In this document: positions 7,278 to 15,517 of the stretch, in pieces
How positions within the stretch are numbered: the first letter of the stretch is position 1
Layout of the letters: each line of letters begins with the position of its first letter
Assembly: GCA_037384425.1 (NCBI GenBank)
Contig: JARROA010000013.1
Span: 1-64,000, forward strand
Origin: Thiodiazotropha sp037384425
Lineage (GTDB): Bacteria; Pseudomonadota; Gammaproteobacteria; Chromatiales; Chromatiaceae
Length of the DNA: 64,000 nucleotides
Direction: 5' to 3'
The notes under the pieces: model-generated
What the model was told of the DNA's origin: nothing
The model's database searches: none
Seen by the model: only the letters and a program-made list of their open reading frames with translations
Made by a program: the position numbers and the translations under genes

Positions 7278-8684
7278 ATGAGTGCAAGCAGTCCCATCCA
7301 GATCAGCCGCTGCAGAAGCTTCATCAAGCGGGCCGCCCTGGCTCTTGGCCTGTCCGCCGTTCTCGGACTGGGTGCCGGCACGGCCAGTGCCGAGCTCGGT
7401 TATCCGGAGAAGGAAGATCTGAAGTTTGGTTTCATCAAGCTGACCGACATGGCCCCGCTGGCCATCGCCTACGAGAAGGGCTACTTCGAGGATGAAGGTC
7501 TCTATGTGACCCTGGAGGCGCAGGCCAACTGGAAGGTGTTGCTCGATGGGGTCATCGACGGCCAGCTCGACGGCGCCCACATGCTGGCCGGGCAACCGCT
7601 GGCCGCCACCATCGGCTTCGGCACCAAGGCCCACATCGTCACTCCCTTCAGCATGGATCTCAACGGCAACGGCATCACCGTCTCCAACGAGGTGTGGGAG
7701 ATGATGAAGCCGCACGTGGAGAAGCAGGCCGACGGCAAGCCGGCCCACCCGATCAAGGCCGATGCCCTGAAGCCGGTGGTCGATCAGTACAAGAAAGAGG
7801 GCAAGCCTTTCAAGATGGGTATGGTGTTCCCGGTGTCGACGCACAACTACGAGTTGCGCTACTGGTTGGCCGCCGGCGGAATCAACCCGGGTTACTACGC
7901 TCCTCACAAGGGTGACATCACCGGCCAGCTGAAGGCCGATGCGCTGCTCTCCGTGACCCCGCCGCCGCAGATGCCGGCGACCCTGGAGGCGGGCACCATC
8001 TACGGCTACTGCGTGGGCGAGCCCTGGAACCAGCAGGCGGTGTTCAAGGGCATCGGCGTGCCGGTCACCACCGACTACGAGATCTGGAAGGACAATCCGG
8101 AGAAGGTCTTCGGCATGACCAAGGCGTTCACCGAGAAGTATCCCAACACCAGCATCCGCGTGGTCAAGGCGCTGATCCGCGCCGGCAAGTGGCTCGATGA
8201 GAACGACAACGCCAACCGTCCCGAGGCGGTGAAGATCCTTTCCCAACCCAACTATGTGGGCGCCGACTACGAGGTCATCGCCAACTCCATGACCGGCACT
8301 TTCGAGTACGAGAAGGGCGACAAGCGTTCGGTGCCCGACTTCAATGTCTTCTTCCGCTACTACGCCACCTATCCCTACTACTCGGACGCGGTCTGGTACC
8401 TGACCCAGATGCGCCGCTGGGGCCAGATCAGCGAGCAGAAACCCGACAGCTGGTACGACAAGATCGCCAGGAGCGTTTACCGTCCCGACATCTACCGCAA
8501 GGCGGCCGAGGAACTGATCGCCGATGGACTGATGTCTGCCGATGATTTTCCGGACTTCGATAACGAGTCCGGCTACCGGGCCCCGCAGACCGAGTTCATC
8601 GATGGCGTCACCTTCGACGGTACCCAGCCCAACGCCTACATCGATAGCTTCCCAATCGGATTGAAGGGTGCGGAGCAGATTTGA
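7278..8684 (+). CDS. nrtA: NrtA, nitrate-binding protein of the ABC importer
   Basis: 468 residues of the NrtA/CmpA family. An N-terminal export signal (about 1-38) reads SRCRSFIKRAALALGLSAVL then ASA; it looks like a Tat signal in which the twin Arg is RCR, so the route (Tat or Sec) is uncertain. The mature domain begins KFGFIKLTDMAPLAIAYEKGYF and contains MDLNGNGITVS and VGEPWNQQAV, hallmarks of the nitrate/bicarbonate-binding family. The ATG at 7278 has GAGGTG 10 nt upstream; a TTG 7 codons earlier is less likely. First structural gene of the nitrate operon, placed after the regulated leader. A small GC-rich hairpin (about 8711-8731) follows it and could stabilise the nrtA part of the message. 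Confidence 0.92.
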   Translation: MSASSPIQISRCRSFIKRAALALGLSAVLGLGAGTASAELGYPEKEDLKFGFIKLTDMAPLAIAYEKGYFEDEGLYVTLEAQANWKVLLDGVIDGQLDGAHMLAGQPLAATIGFGTKAHIVTPFSMDLNGNGITVSNEVWEMMKPHVEKQADGKPAHPIKADALKPVVDQYKKEGKPFKMGMVFPVSTHNYELRYWLAAGGINPGYYAPHKGDITGQLKADALLSVTPPPQMPATLEAGTIYGYCVGEPWNQQAVFKGIGVPVTTDYEIWKDNPEKVFGMTKAFTEKYPNTSIRVVKALIRAGKWLDENDNANRPEAVKILSQPNYVGADYEVIANSMTGTFEYEKGDKRSVPDFNVFFRYYATYPYYSDAVWYLTQMRRWGQISEQKPDSWYDKIARSVYRPDIYRKAAEELIADGLMSADDFPDFDNESGYRAPQTEFIDGVTFDGTQPNAYIDSFPIGLKGAEQI

Positions 8685-8800
8685 AGCACTGAGTGAAACC
8701 ACCTGATGCCCTTCTCCCTGAGGGGAGAGGCCCTCCACGTGGTCGAGTGTGAATTAGAAATCAGTTCGATCAGCCATCGACGCAGAACAGGATTAAGACA

Positions 8801-9829
8801 ATGGCTATAGAGATGACATCCAAGACCTTCAACCTGCCGCGTTTCGAGCGTCTGCTCGAGCGTCTGGCCAGCGATCAGGTCGGCAAATCGATCACCCGGC
8901 TGACCAAGCAGCTGCTGGTGCCCTTCATCGCCCTGGCGGTCTTTCTGGGCCTCTGGAGCGTTGGCGCCAAAAATGTGGAGACCTCGCTCGGCGTGCTGCC
9001 CGGTCCCGCCAAGGTCTGGGAACAGACACAGGTGCTCTACGCTGAACACAAAGCGGAACGGGTCAAGGCGGAGGCCTTTTACGAGCGGATGGAGACGCGT
9101 GTCGAGAAGGCGATCGCCGCCGCTCAGCCACAGGAGCGCATCGAGCGCATGCGCGAGCGCAAGTACACCGGTAAGGAGACCTTCATCGACCAGATCCTGA
9201 CCAGTCTTGTGACGGTGATGGCCGGCTTTGTGGTGGCCTCGCTGATCGCCATACCCATCGGCATCGTCTGCGGGATGAGTGCGACCCTCTACACCGCCAT
9301 CAACCCGTTGATCCAGATCTTCAAGCCGGTCTCACCGCTGGCCTGGCTGCCGCTGGTGACCATGGTGGTCTCGGCCCTCTACGTGAGCAACGACCCGATG
9401 TTCTCCAAGTCGTTTCTCAACTCGGCCATCACCGTCACCCTCTGCTGTCTCTGGCCCACCATCATCAACACCACCGTGGGTGTCTCGGGTGTGGACAAGG
9501 ACCTGATCAACGTCAGCCGCGTGCTGCGCCTCAACGCCTTCACCAAGACGGTGAAGATCGTGCTGCCCTCGGCCATCCCGATGATCTTCACCGGCCTGCG
9601 CCTGTCGCTGGGTATCGGCTGGATGGTGTTGATCGCGGCCGAGATGCTGGCGCAGAACCCGGGCCTCGGCAAGTTCGTCTGGGACGAGTTCCAGAACGGC
9701 AGCTCCGACTCCCTGGCGCGCATCATGGTGGCGGTGCTGGTGATCGGCTTCATCGGTTTCCTGCTCGACCGCGGCATGCTGAGCCTGCAGCGGGCTTTCA
9801 GCTGGGACAAGAACGCGGTACTGCGATAG
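8801..9829 (+). CDS. nrtB: NrtB, nitrate ABC transporter permease
   Basis: 342-residue inner-membrane permease of the BPD_transp_1 type. One helix near residues 40-58, then a charged, helical, probably coiled insertion (about 75-125, LYAEHKAERVKAEAFYERM and onwards), then the permease core with the EAA-type loop around DLINVSRVLRLNAFTKTVKIVLPSAIP that contacts the ATPase. Longer than cyanobacterial NrtB because of the charged insertion. Works with NrtA and NrtC. Separated from nrtC by a 270-bp inverted-repeat element, unlike the tight joins further down the operon. Confidence 0.92.
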   Translation: MAIEMTSKTFNLPRFERLLERLASDQVGKSITRLTKQLLVPFIALAVFLGLWSVGAKNVETSLGVLPGPAKVWEQTQVLYAEHKAERVKAEAFYERMETRVEKAIAAAQPQERIERMRERKYTGKETFIDQILTSLVTVMAGFVVASLIAIPIGIVCGMSATLYTAINPLIQIFKPVSPLAWLPLVTMVVSALYVSNDPMFSKSFLNSAITVTLCCLWPTIINTTVGVSGVDKDLINVSRVLRLNAFTKTVKIVLPSAIPMIFTGLRLSLGIGWMVLIAAEMLAQNPGLGKFVWDEFQNGSSDSLARIMVAVLVIGFIGFLLDRGMLSLQRAFSWDKNAVLR

Positions 9830-9848
9830 CGCTGCTGCGCAGCGCTAC

Positions 9849-10124
9849 GAGTTTTGAGTTTTCAGTGTTGAGTTTTTAGTTGATGGGTTCGCTGCGCTCA
9901 GTTGTTTTAACCCCCTCTCCCTGGCCCTCTCCCGCGAGGGGAGAGGGAATTCACAGATGCAGAGGGGCGGTAAACGGATGGGTTGTATGAACGACGAATG
10001 TGCAGGTTTCTCTGCTCTCGATCAGAACGTCCCCTCTCCCCTCGCGGGAGAGGGCCAGGGAGAGGGGGGAAACCGTGAGCGAAGCGAACACCAAAACTAA
10101 AACTCACAACTAAAAACTTCTTAA
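9849..10124. mobile_element. MITE-like inverted-repeat element between nrtB and nrtC
   Basis: Left arm (9849-9948) and right arm (about 10030-10118) are imperfect reverse complements. Each has an AT-rich outer part (TTTTGAGTTTTCAGTG / AAAACTCACAACTAAAAAC), a GTTCGCTGCGCTCA-like box, and a GC-rich inner part centred on CCCTGGCCCTCTCCCGCGAG. No ORF or transposase is inside. The same plan recurs at 19390-19617 and 29238-29532. In the nrt mRNA the arms could fold into a very long stem, so it may lower expression of downstream genes. Confidence 0.6.
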
Positions 10125-10175
10125 CAAGTTAGTCAGGTGTGTCAGGACGCACCCAATCAAGTCAGGTGAAACAGA

Positions 10176-12386
10176 ATGAACAGTTACCTCAACATCGACC
10201 ATGTGAGCATCACCTTCCCGACCGACAACGGTCCCCTGAACGTGCTCAGGGACGTGGATCTGAAAGTGGCCCAGGGAGAATTCATCTCGCTCATCGGTCA
10301 CTCGGGCTGCGGCAAATCGACCGTGCTCAACATCGTCGCCGGCCTGCTCAACGCCACCGAGGGTGGCGTCATTCTGGAGGAGCGGGAGGTCACCGAGCCG
10401 GGTCCTGACCGGGCGGTGGTGTTCCAGAACCACTCCCTGCTGCCCTGGCTGACGGTCTACGACAACGTGCGCCTGGCGGTGGACCAGGTGTTCAAGAAGA
10501 CCAAATCGAAAGAGGAGCGTCACCGCTGGACCCTGCACAATCTCGAACTGGTGCACATGTCCCACGCGCTGGATCGCAAGCCGGACGAGATCTCCGGTGG
10601 CATGAAGCAGCGTGTCGGCATCGCCCGCGCCCTGGCCATGGAGCCCAAGGTGCTGCTGATGGACGAGCCCTTCGGCGCGCTGGACTCCCTGACCCGCACC
10701 CATATGCAGGACTCCCTGATGGAGATCCAGTCGCGGCTCAACAATACCGTCATCATGATCACCCATGACGTGGACGAGGCGGTGCTGCTGTCGGATCGCA
10801 TCATCATGATGACCAACGGCCCCTCGGCCACGGTCGGCGAGATCCTCAACATCGACCTGCCCAAACCGCGCAACCGGCTGGCACTGGCCGAGAATCCGGT
10901 CTACAACCACTACCGGGCCGAGGTGGTGCGCTTTCTTCACGAGCGCCATCAGCAGCCGGAAGACGACCAGCCCAGGAAACCGTCGGAATCCGAGCGCGAC
11001 ACCGTGGTCGACCTCTCGGCTTGGCTCAAGTCGGCCCAGTCCGCCAGCGGCAAGACCCTGGAGAAGACCCAGCTCAATCTCGGTTTCATACCGTTGACCG
11101 ACTGCGCACCACTGCTGGTGGCCAAGGAGAAGGGCTTCTTTCGCCAGCAGGGACTCGACGTGGAACTCTCGCGTGAGAACTCCTGGGCCAACATCCGCGA
11201 CAAGGTCGCCATCGGTATGCTCGACGGCGCTCAGATGCTGGCCGCCATGCCCCTGGCCAGCGCGGTGGGTGCCAACACGGCCGGCACAGGCGGTACGGTG
11301 CCAATGATCACGGCCATGAGTCTGGATCTCAACGGCAACGGCATCACGGTATCAAAAGCGATCTATGAACAGATGGTGGCGACCGGCGAGACCGATCTTG
11401 ATTCGCCAGCCGGCAGCGGCCGCGCATTGAAGAAGGTCATCGAGGCGAACAAGGCGGCGGGGGAGAAACCCCTGATGTTCGCCACCGTGTTTCCCTACTC
11501 GTCCCACAACTACCTGCTGCGTTACTGGCTGGCGGCCTCGGGCATCGATCCCGACAACGACATCCAGCTCTCGGTGGTGCCGCCGCCGCAGATGGTCAAC
11601 TACCTGCAGGCGGGGGTGATCTCCGGCTTCTGCGTCGGCGAGCCCTGGAATACGCTGGCTGTCTGCAACGGCCTGGGCCACACCCTGGCCGCCAGCTACG
11701 ACATCTGGAACAACCACCCGGAGAAGGTCTTCGGCGTGGCCGGCAGCTGGGCGGCGGCCAATCCCAACACCCATCAGGCGGCGCTCACCGCCCTGATCAA
11801 GGCCTGCGAATGGATCGACCGGCCGGATAACCGGGAGGAGGTGTGCGAGCTCTTGAGCCAGGGCCGCTACGTCAACGCACCGAAGGAGATCCTGCAGAAA
11901 TCGATGCTCGGCACCTTCCAGTTCTCCCGCGATGCCGATGCCGTCGAGCGGGCCGACTTCAACGTCTTCAGCCGTTACAGCGCCAACTACCCCTGGCACT
12001 CCCATGCCCTCTGGTTCCTCACCCAGATGGCGCGCTGGGGTCAGCTGCGCGAGCCTGTCGATCTGAAAAAGATCGCCCGTCAGGTCTATCGCCCCGAGCT
12101 ATTCCGCAAGGCCGCGGCGGCATTGGGCATCGATCTGCCGGTCACGGAGATGAAACCGGAAGGCGTGCATGCCGAGGTCTGGACACTGAAGGGGCGGCAG
12201 GGCGAGCTGACGCTGGGAGCGGACCGCTTTTTCGACGGCGCCACATTCGATCCCGCCGATCCGATCGACTACCTGACACAACAGCCGGTGAGCAGTCTCT
12301 CTTTCACCCTGAACGCATTGCGCGAAGCGAATCCGCTACCGGCAGCGCCGGCGAAAGCCCGCCTGACAGAAGAGGCAAGCCAATGA
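10176..12386 (+). CDS. nrtC: NrtC, nitrate importer ATPase fused to an NrtA-like domain
   Basis: 736 residues. Residues about 1-265 are an ABC ATPase: Walker A GHSGCGKST (about 42-50), signature SGGMKQR, Walker B VLLMDEPFGALD, H-loop ITHDVDE. After a linker, residues about 295-720 are homologous to NrtA (LNLGFIPLTDCAPLLVAKEK, SLDLNGNGITVS, VGEPWNTLAV). This fusion is known from cyanobacterial NrtC, where the C-terminal domain mediates inhibition of uptake by ammonium. The usual ATPase partner NrtD is absent, so NrtC probably dimerises with itself. It overlaps nirB by 4 nt (ATGA). Confidence 0.93.
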   Translation: MNSYLNIDHVSITFPTDNGPLNVLRDVDLKVAQGEFISLIGHSGCGKSTVLNIVAGLLNATEGGVILEEREVTEPGPDRAVVFQNHSLLPWLTVYDNVRLAVDQVFKKTKSKEERHRWTLHNLELVHMSHALDRKPDEISGGMKQRVGIARALAMEPKVLLMDEPFGALDSLTRTHMQDSLMEIQSRLNNTVIMITHDVDEAVLLSDRIIMMTNGPSATVGEILNIDLPKPRNRLALAENPVYNHYRAEVVRFLHERHQQPEDDQPRKPSESERDTVVDLSAWLKSAQSASGKTLEKTQLNLGFIPLTDCAPLLVAKEKGFFRQQGLDVELSRENSWANIRDKVAIGMLDGAQMLAAMPLASAVGANTAGTGGTVPMITAMSLDLNGNGITVSKAIYEQMVATGETDLDSPAGSGRALKKVIEANKAAGEKPLMFATVFPYSSHNYLLRYWLAASGIDPDNDIQLSVVPPPQMVNYLQAGVISGFCVGEPWNTLAVCNGLGHTLAASYDIWNNHPEKVFGVAGSWAAANPNTHQAALTALIKACEWIDRPDNREEVCELLSQGRYVNAPKEILQKSMLGTFQFSRDADAVERADFNVFSRYSANYPWHSHALWFLTQMARWGQLREPVDLKKIARQVYRPELFRKAAAALGIDLPVTEMKPEGVHAEVWTLKGRQGELTLGADRFFDGATFDPADPIDYLTQQPVSSLSFTLNALREANPLPAAPAKARLTEEASQ

Positions 12387-14836
12387 ACAAACAGAAACTG
12401 ATACTGGTCGGCAACGGCATGGCCGGTGCGCGGACCCTCGAGGAGCTGCTGAAGCTGGAACCGGCGATGTACGACATCACCGTGTTCGGCGCCGAGCCCC
12501 ATCCCAACTACAACCGCATCATGCTCTCGCCGGTGCTGGCCGGCGAAAAGACGGTGGACGATATCGTGCTCAACAGCCGCGAGTGGTACGCCGAGCACGG
12601 CATCAGCCTGCATACCGGCGATCCGGTGGTGGCGATCGACCGTAAGGCGCGCCAGGTGAGGACCGCCTCCGGCATGACGGCGGATTATGACCGTCTGCTG
12701 TTGGCCACCGGCTCCAATCCCTTCATCATCCCGGTGCCAGGACACGACCTGGACGGGGTGATCGGCTTTCGCGACATCCGCGACGTGGAGATCATGCTCG
12801 AGAGCGCCCGTCAGCACAAGAAGGCGGTGGTGATCGGCGGCGGCCTGCTCGGCCTGGAGGCGGCCAACGGCCTGAAGAAGAACGGCATGGACGTGACCGT
12901 GGTGCATCTCATGGACATCCTGATGGAGCGCCAGCTCGACAAGCCCGCCGCCAACCTGCTCAAGGCATCCCTGGAGGAGAACGGCCTGCGGTTTCTGATG
13001 GAGGCCCAGACCGAGGCGATCCTCGGCGAGCAGCGCGTGAGCGGCGTGTGCTTCAAGGACGGCAGCGAGATCGAGGCCGACCTGGTGGTGATGGCGGTGG
13101 GCATCCGTCCCAACATGGGCTTAGCGAAAGACGCCGGTCTGCACTGCGAGCGGGGCATCGTGGTCAACGACACCCTGCAGACCTTCGATCCGCGCATCTA
13201 TGCGGTGGGCGAGTGCGTGCAGCATCGCAACAACTGCTACGGCCTGGTGGCGCCCCTGTTCGAGCAGGCCAAGGTCTGCGCCAATCATCTGGCCCATCTC
13301 GGCTTCGGCCGTTATGAAGGTTCGGTGACCTCGACCAAGCTGAAGGTCACCGGTATCGATCTCTTCTCCGCCGGCGAGTTCAACGAAGGCGAGGGGGACG
13401 AGACCCTGGTACTGCAGGACCCGGCCCAGGGGGTCTACAAAAAGCTGGTGATCCGCGACAATCGCATCAAGGGCGCGGTGATGTACGGCGACACGATGGA
13501 CGGCACCTGGTACTTCCAGCTGTTGCGCGAGGGCACCGACATCTCCAGCTTCCGCAACACCATCCTGTTCGGCCAGCACGACCTGGGTGATGCCGGACAT
13601 GGCGAGGAGACGCGGGTGGCCAAGCTTGCCGACGACGCCGAGATCTGCGGTTGCAACGGCGTCTGCAAGGGTGACATCGTCAAGGCCATCTCCAGCAAGG
13701 GCTTGTTCACCCTGGACGAGGTGCGGGCGCACACCAAGGCCTCGGCCTCCTGCGGCTCCTGCACCGGCCTGGTGGAGTCGCTGCTGGCCTCCACCGTGGG
13801 CGAGGGCTATGCCGCCGCGCCGAGCAAGCAGGCGATGTGCGGCTGTACCGAGCACAGTCACGACGAAGTCAGAAAGGCGATCCGCGACGAGGCGCTGAAG
13901 TCGATGCGCGCTGTGTTCGACCTGCTCAACTGGAAGACGCCGGACGGCTGCTCCAGCTGCCGCCCGGCCCTCAACTACTACCTGCTGGCCGCCTGGCCGG
14001 GCGAGTACGAAGATGACGCCCAGTCCCGCTTCATCAACGAGCGGGCCCACGGCAACATCCAGAAGGACGGCACCTACTCGGTAGTGCCGCGCATGTTCGG
14101 CGGCCTCTGCAGCGCCAACGATCTGCGCGCCATCGCTGATGTGGCCGACAAGTACCGGGTGCCGGAGATCAAGGTCACCGGCGGCCAGCGCATCGACCTG
14201 TTCGGGGTGAAGAAGGAGCAGCTGCCGGCGGTGTGGAAGGATCTCTCGGCGGCCGGCTTCGTTTCCGGTCACGCCTACGGCAAGGCGCTGCGTACGGTGA
14301 AGACCTGCGCCGGCAAGAACTGGTGCCGTTTCGGCACTCAGGACTCCACCGGACTCGGCGTGCAGTTGGAAGAGCTGACATGGGGCTCCTGGATGCCGCA
14401 CAAGTTCAAGCTGGCGGTCTCCGGCTGCCCGCGCAACTGCGCCGAGGCGACGATCAAGGACTTCGGCGTGGTCTGTGTCGATTCGGGCTATGAGCTGCAC
14501 ATCGGCGGTAACGGCGGCATCAAGGTGCGGGTCACCGACCTGTTGTGCAAGGTCTCGAGCGAGGCCGAGGTGATCGAATATGCCGGCGCTTTCATCCAGC
14601 TCTATCGCGAGGAGGGCCAATATCTGGAGCGCACCGCGCCCTGGGTGGAGCGGGTCAGCCTGGGCTATGTGAAACAGCGCATCGTCGATGACGGGGCTGG
14701 CCGGCAGCTGCTCTATGAACGCTTCAAGCACAGTCAGCAGTTCGCCCAGGTCGATCCCTGGCAGGCACGCGCCGACGGGGCCGAATCCCATGAATTCACA
14801 CCTTTGAGTATCGACCGACTGAGGGCGGCATCATGA
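12383..14836 (+). CDS. nirB: NirB, assimilatory NAD(P)H nitrite reductase large subunit
   Basis: 817 residues, close to the usual 820-850. N-terminal FAD/NAD(P)H domain (LVGNGMAGARTLEEL at the start; second Rossmann site VIGGGLLGLEAA near 150). A BFD-type [2Fe-2S] domain follows (CGCNGVCKGD near 420, CGSC near 456), then a second Cys pair region (CGCTEHSH, CSSC). The C-terminal half is the siroheme/[4Fe-4S] domain, whose ligands are Cys642, Cys648, Cys682 and Cys686 (TCAGKNWC and SGCPRNC). Reduces nitrite to ammonium by six electrons in the cytoplasm. The ATG overlaps the nrtC stop and its own stop overlaps nirD, so translation is probably coupled. Confidence 0.95.
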   Translation: MNKQKLILVGNGMAGARTLEELLKLEPAMYDITVFGAEPHPNYNRIMLSPVLAGEKTVDDIVLNSREWYAEHGISLHTGDPVVAIDRKARQVRTASGMTADYDRLLLATGSNPFIIPVPGHDLDGVIGFRDIRDVEIMLESARQHKKAVVIGGGLLGLEAANGLKKNGMDVTVVHLMDILMERQLDKPAANLLKASLEENGLRFLMEAQTEAILGEQRVSGVCFKDGSEIEADLVVMAVGIRPNMGLAKDAGLHCERGIVVNDTLQTFDPRIYAVGECVQHRNNCYGLVAPLFEQAKVCANHLAHLGFGRYEGSVTSTKLKVTGIDLFSAGEFNEGEGDETLVLQDPAQGVYKKLVIRDNRIKGAVMYGDTMDGTWYFQLLREGTDISSFRNTILFGQHDLGDAGHGEETRVAKLADDAEICGCNGVCKGDIVKAISSKGLFTLDEVRAHTKASASCGSCTGLVESLLASTVGEGYAAAPSKQAMCGCTEHSHDEVRKAIRDEALKSMRAVFDLLNWKTPDGCSSCRPALNYYLLAAWPGEYEDDAQSRFINERAHGNIQKDGTYSVVPRMFGGLCSANDLRAIADVADKYRVPEIKVTGGQRIDLFGVKKEQLPAVWKDLSAAGFVSGHAYGKALRTVKTCAGKNWCRFGTQDSTGLGVQLEELTWGSWMPHKFKLAVSGCPRNCAEATIKDFGVVCVDSGYELHIGGNGGIKVRVTDLLCKVSSEAEVIEYAGAFIQLYREEGQYLERTAPWVERVSLGYVKQRIVDDGAGRQLLYERFKHSQQFAQVDPWQARADGAESHEFTPLSIDRLRAAS

Positions 14837-15162
14837 CCGACTGGATCGCTATCGCAAAACTCGACGACATCCCGAGACTCGGTGCGCGCAAGCTGCAGAC
14901 CGAGAGCCTCGACATCGCCGTCTTCCGTACCGGCAACGACCAGGTCTTCGCCCTCCGCGACCGCTGTCCCCATCGCGGCGGACCGCTGTCCCAGGGCATC
15001 GTCCATGGCCAGGCCGTGAACTGTCCGCTGCACAACTGGAAGATCGACCTCGAGAACGGCCAGGTGCAGGGACAAGACGAGGGGTGTGTTCACACCTACG
15101 GCGTCAAGGTGGAGGAGGGGGTGGTCTACCTCAGCCTCGCCTCGCTGGAGTCGGCGGCCTGA
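14833..15162 (+). CDS. nirD: NirD, nitrite reductase small subunit (Rieske-like)
   Basis: 109 residues with a Rieske [2Fe-2S] ligand set, CPHRGGPLSQG (about 46-56) and CPLHNWKIDLENG (about 64-76), giving C-x-H and C-x2-H. Some NirD proteins lack these ligands; this one keeps them. It pairs with NirB and may help pass electrons to the siroheme. The ATGA overlap with nirB supports a fixed ratio of the two subunits. REP-like repeats follow directly after the stop. Confidence 0.93.
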   Translation: MTDWIAIAKLDDIPRLGARKLQTESLDIAVFRTGNDQVFALRDRCPHRGGPLSQGIVHGQAVNCPLHNWKIDLENGQVQGQDEGCVHTYGVKVEEGVVYLSLASLESAA

Positions 15163-15187
15163 ATCGATAGTGGGAGATGGGGGGATT

Positions 15188-15451
15188 GGTGGGGCAGGGC
15201 CCCACCCTACACTCCGAACGGTAGGGTGGGGCCCTGCCCCACCGAAAAGCCCAATCAGACGGACTGAACGGTAGGGTGGGGCCCTGCCCCACCGAAAAGT
15301 CCAATCAGACGGACTGAACGGTAGGGTGGGGCTTGCCCCACCGAGAAGCACAATGAGACAAACATGGTGCGGCAAGCCGCACCCTACGAGATGTCCGCAT
15401 ATGATCGCAACACGCTTCAATCAACGCGTAGGGTGCGGCTCGCCGCACCGA
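15188..15451. repeat. Cluster of REP-like palindromes with a 50-bp tandem triplication
   Basis: Begins with GGTGGGGCAGGGCCCCACC (15188), followed by three direct copies of a 50-bp unit (15216-15265, 15266-15315, 15316 to about 15363; the first two differ at one base). Each unit holds the palindrome GGTGGGGCCCTGCCCCACC-type core. An inverted pair of the second type, GGTGCGGCAAGCCGCACC (about 15366) and its mate (15427-15450), ends the cluster. It fills the 355-bp gap between nirD and nasA, which contains no gene. Confidence 0.8.
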
Positions 15452-15517
15452 TAACCCTGCTGACTGGAGGTTGTCTCGATACGAGACGTCAGTGAAAGTG
15501 AAACGACAAAACGAACC

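Noticed and set aside
7272..8738. Open frame of 488 codons on the minus strand
   Set aside because: Antisense to nrtA; codon-phase shadow.
9829..10176. Gap between nrtB and nrtC considered as the end of the operon
   Set aside because: No T-run terminator is seen, functions are continuous, and the gap is filled by an inverted-repeat element that looks inserted.
13121..14791. Open frame of 556 codons on the minus strand
   Set aside because: Antisense to nirB; no motif and no ribosome site.
15216..15363. Tandem repeats considered as a CRISPR array
   Set aside because: Units are directly adjacent 50-bp copies without unique spacers, the core is a REP-like palindrome and there are no cas genes.
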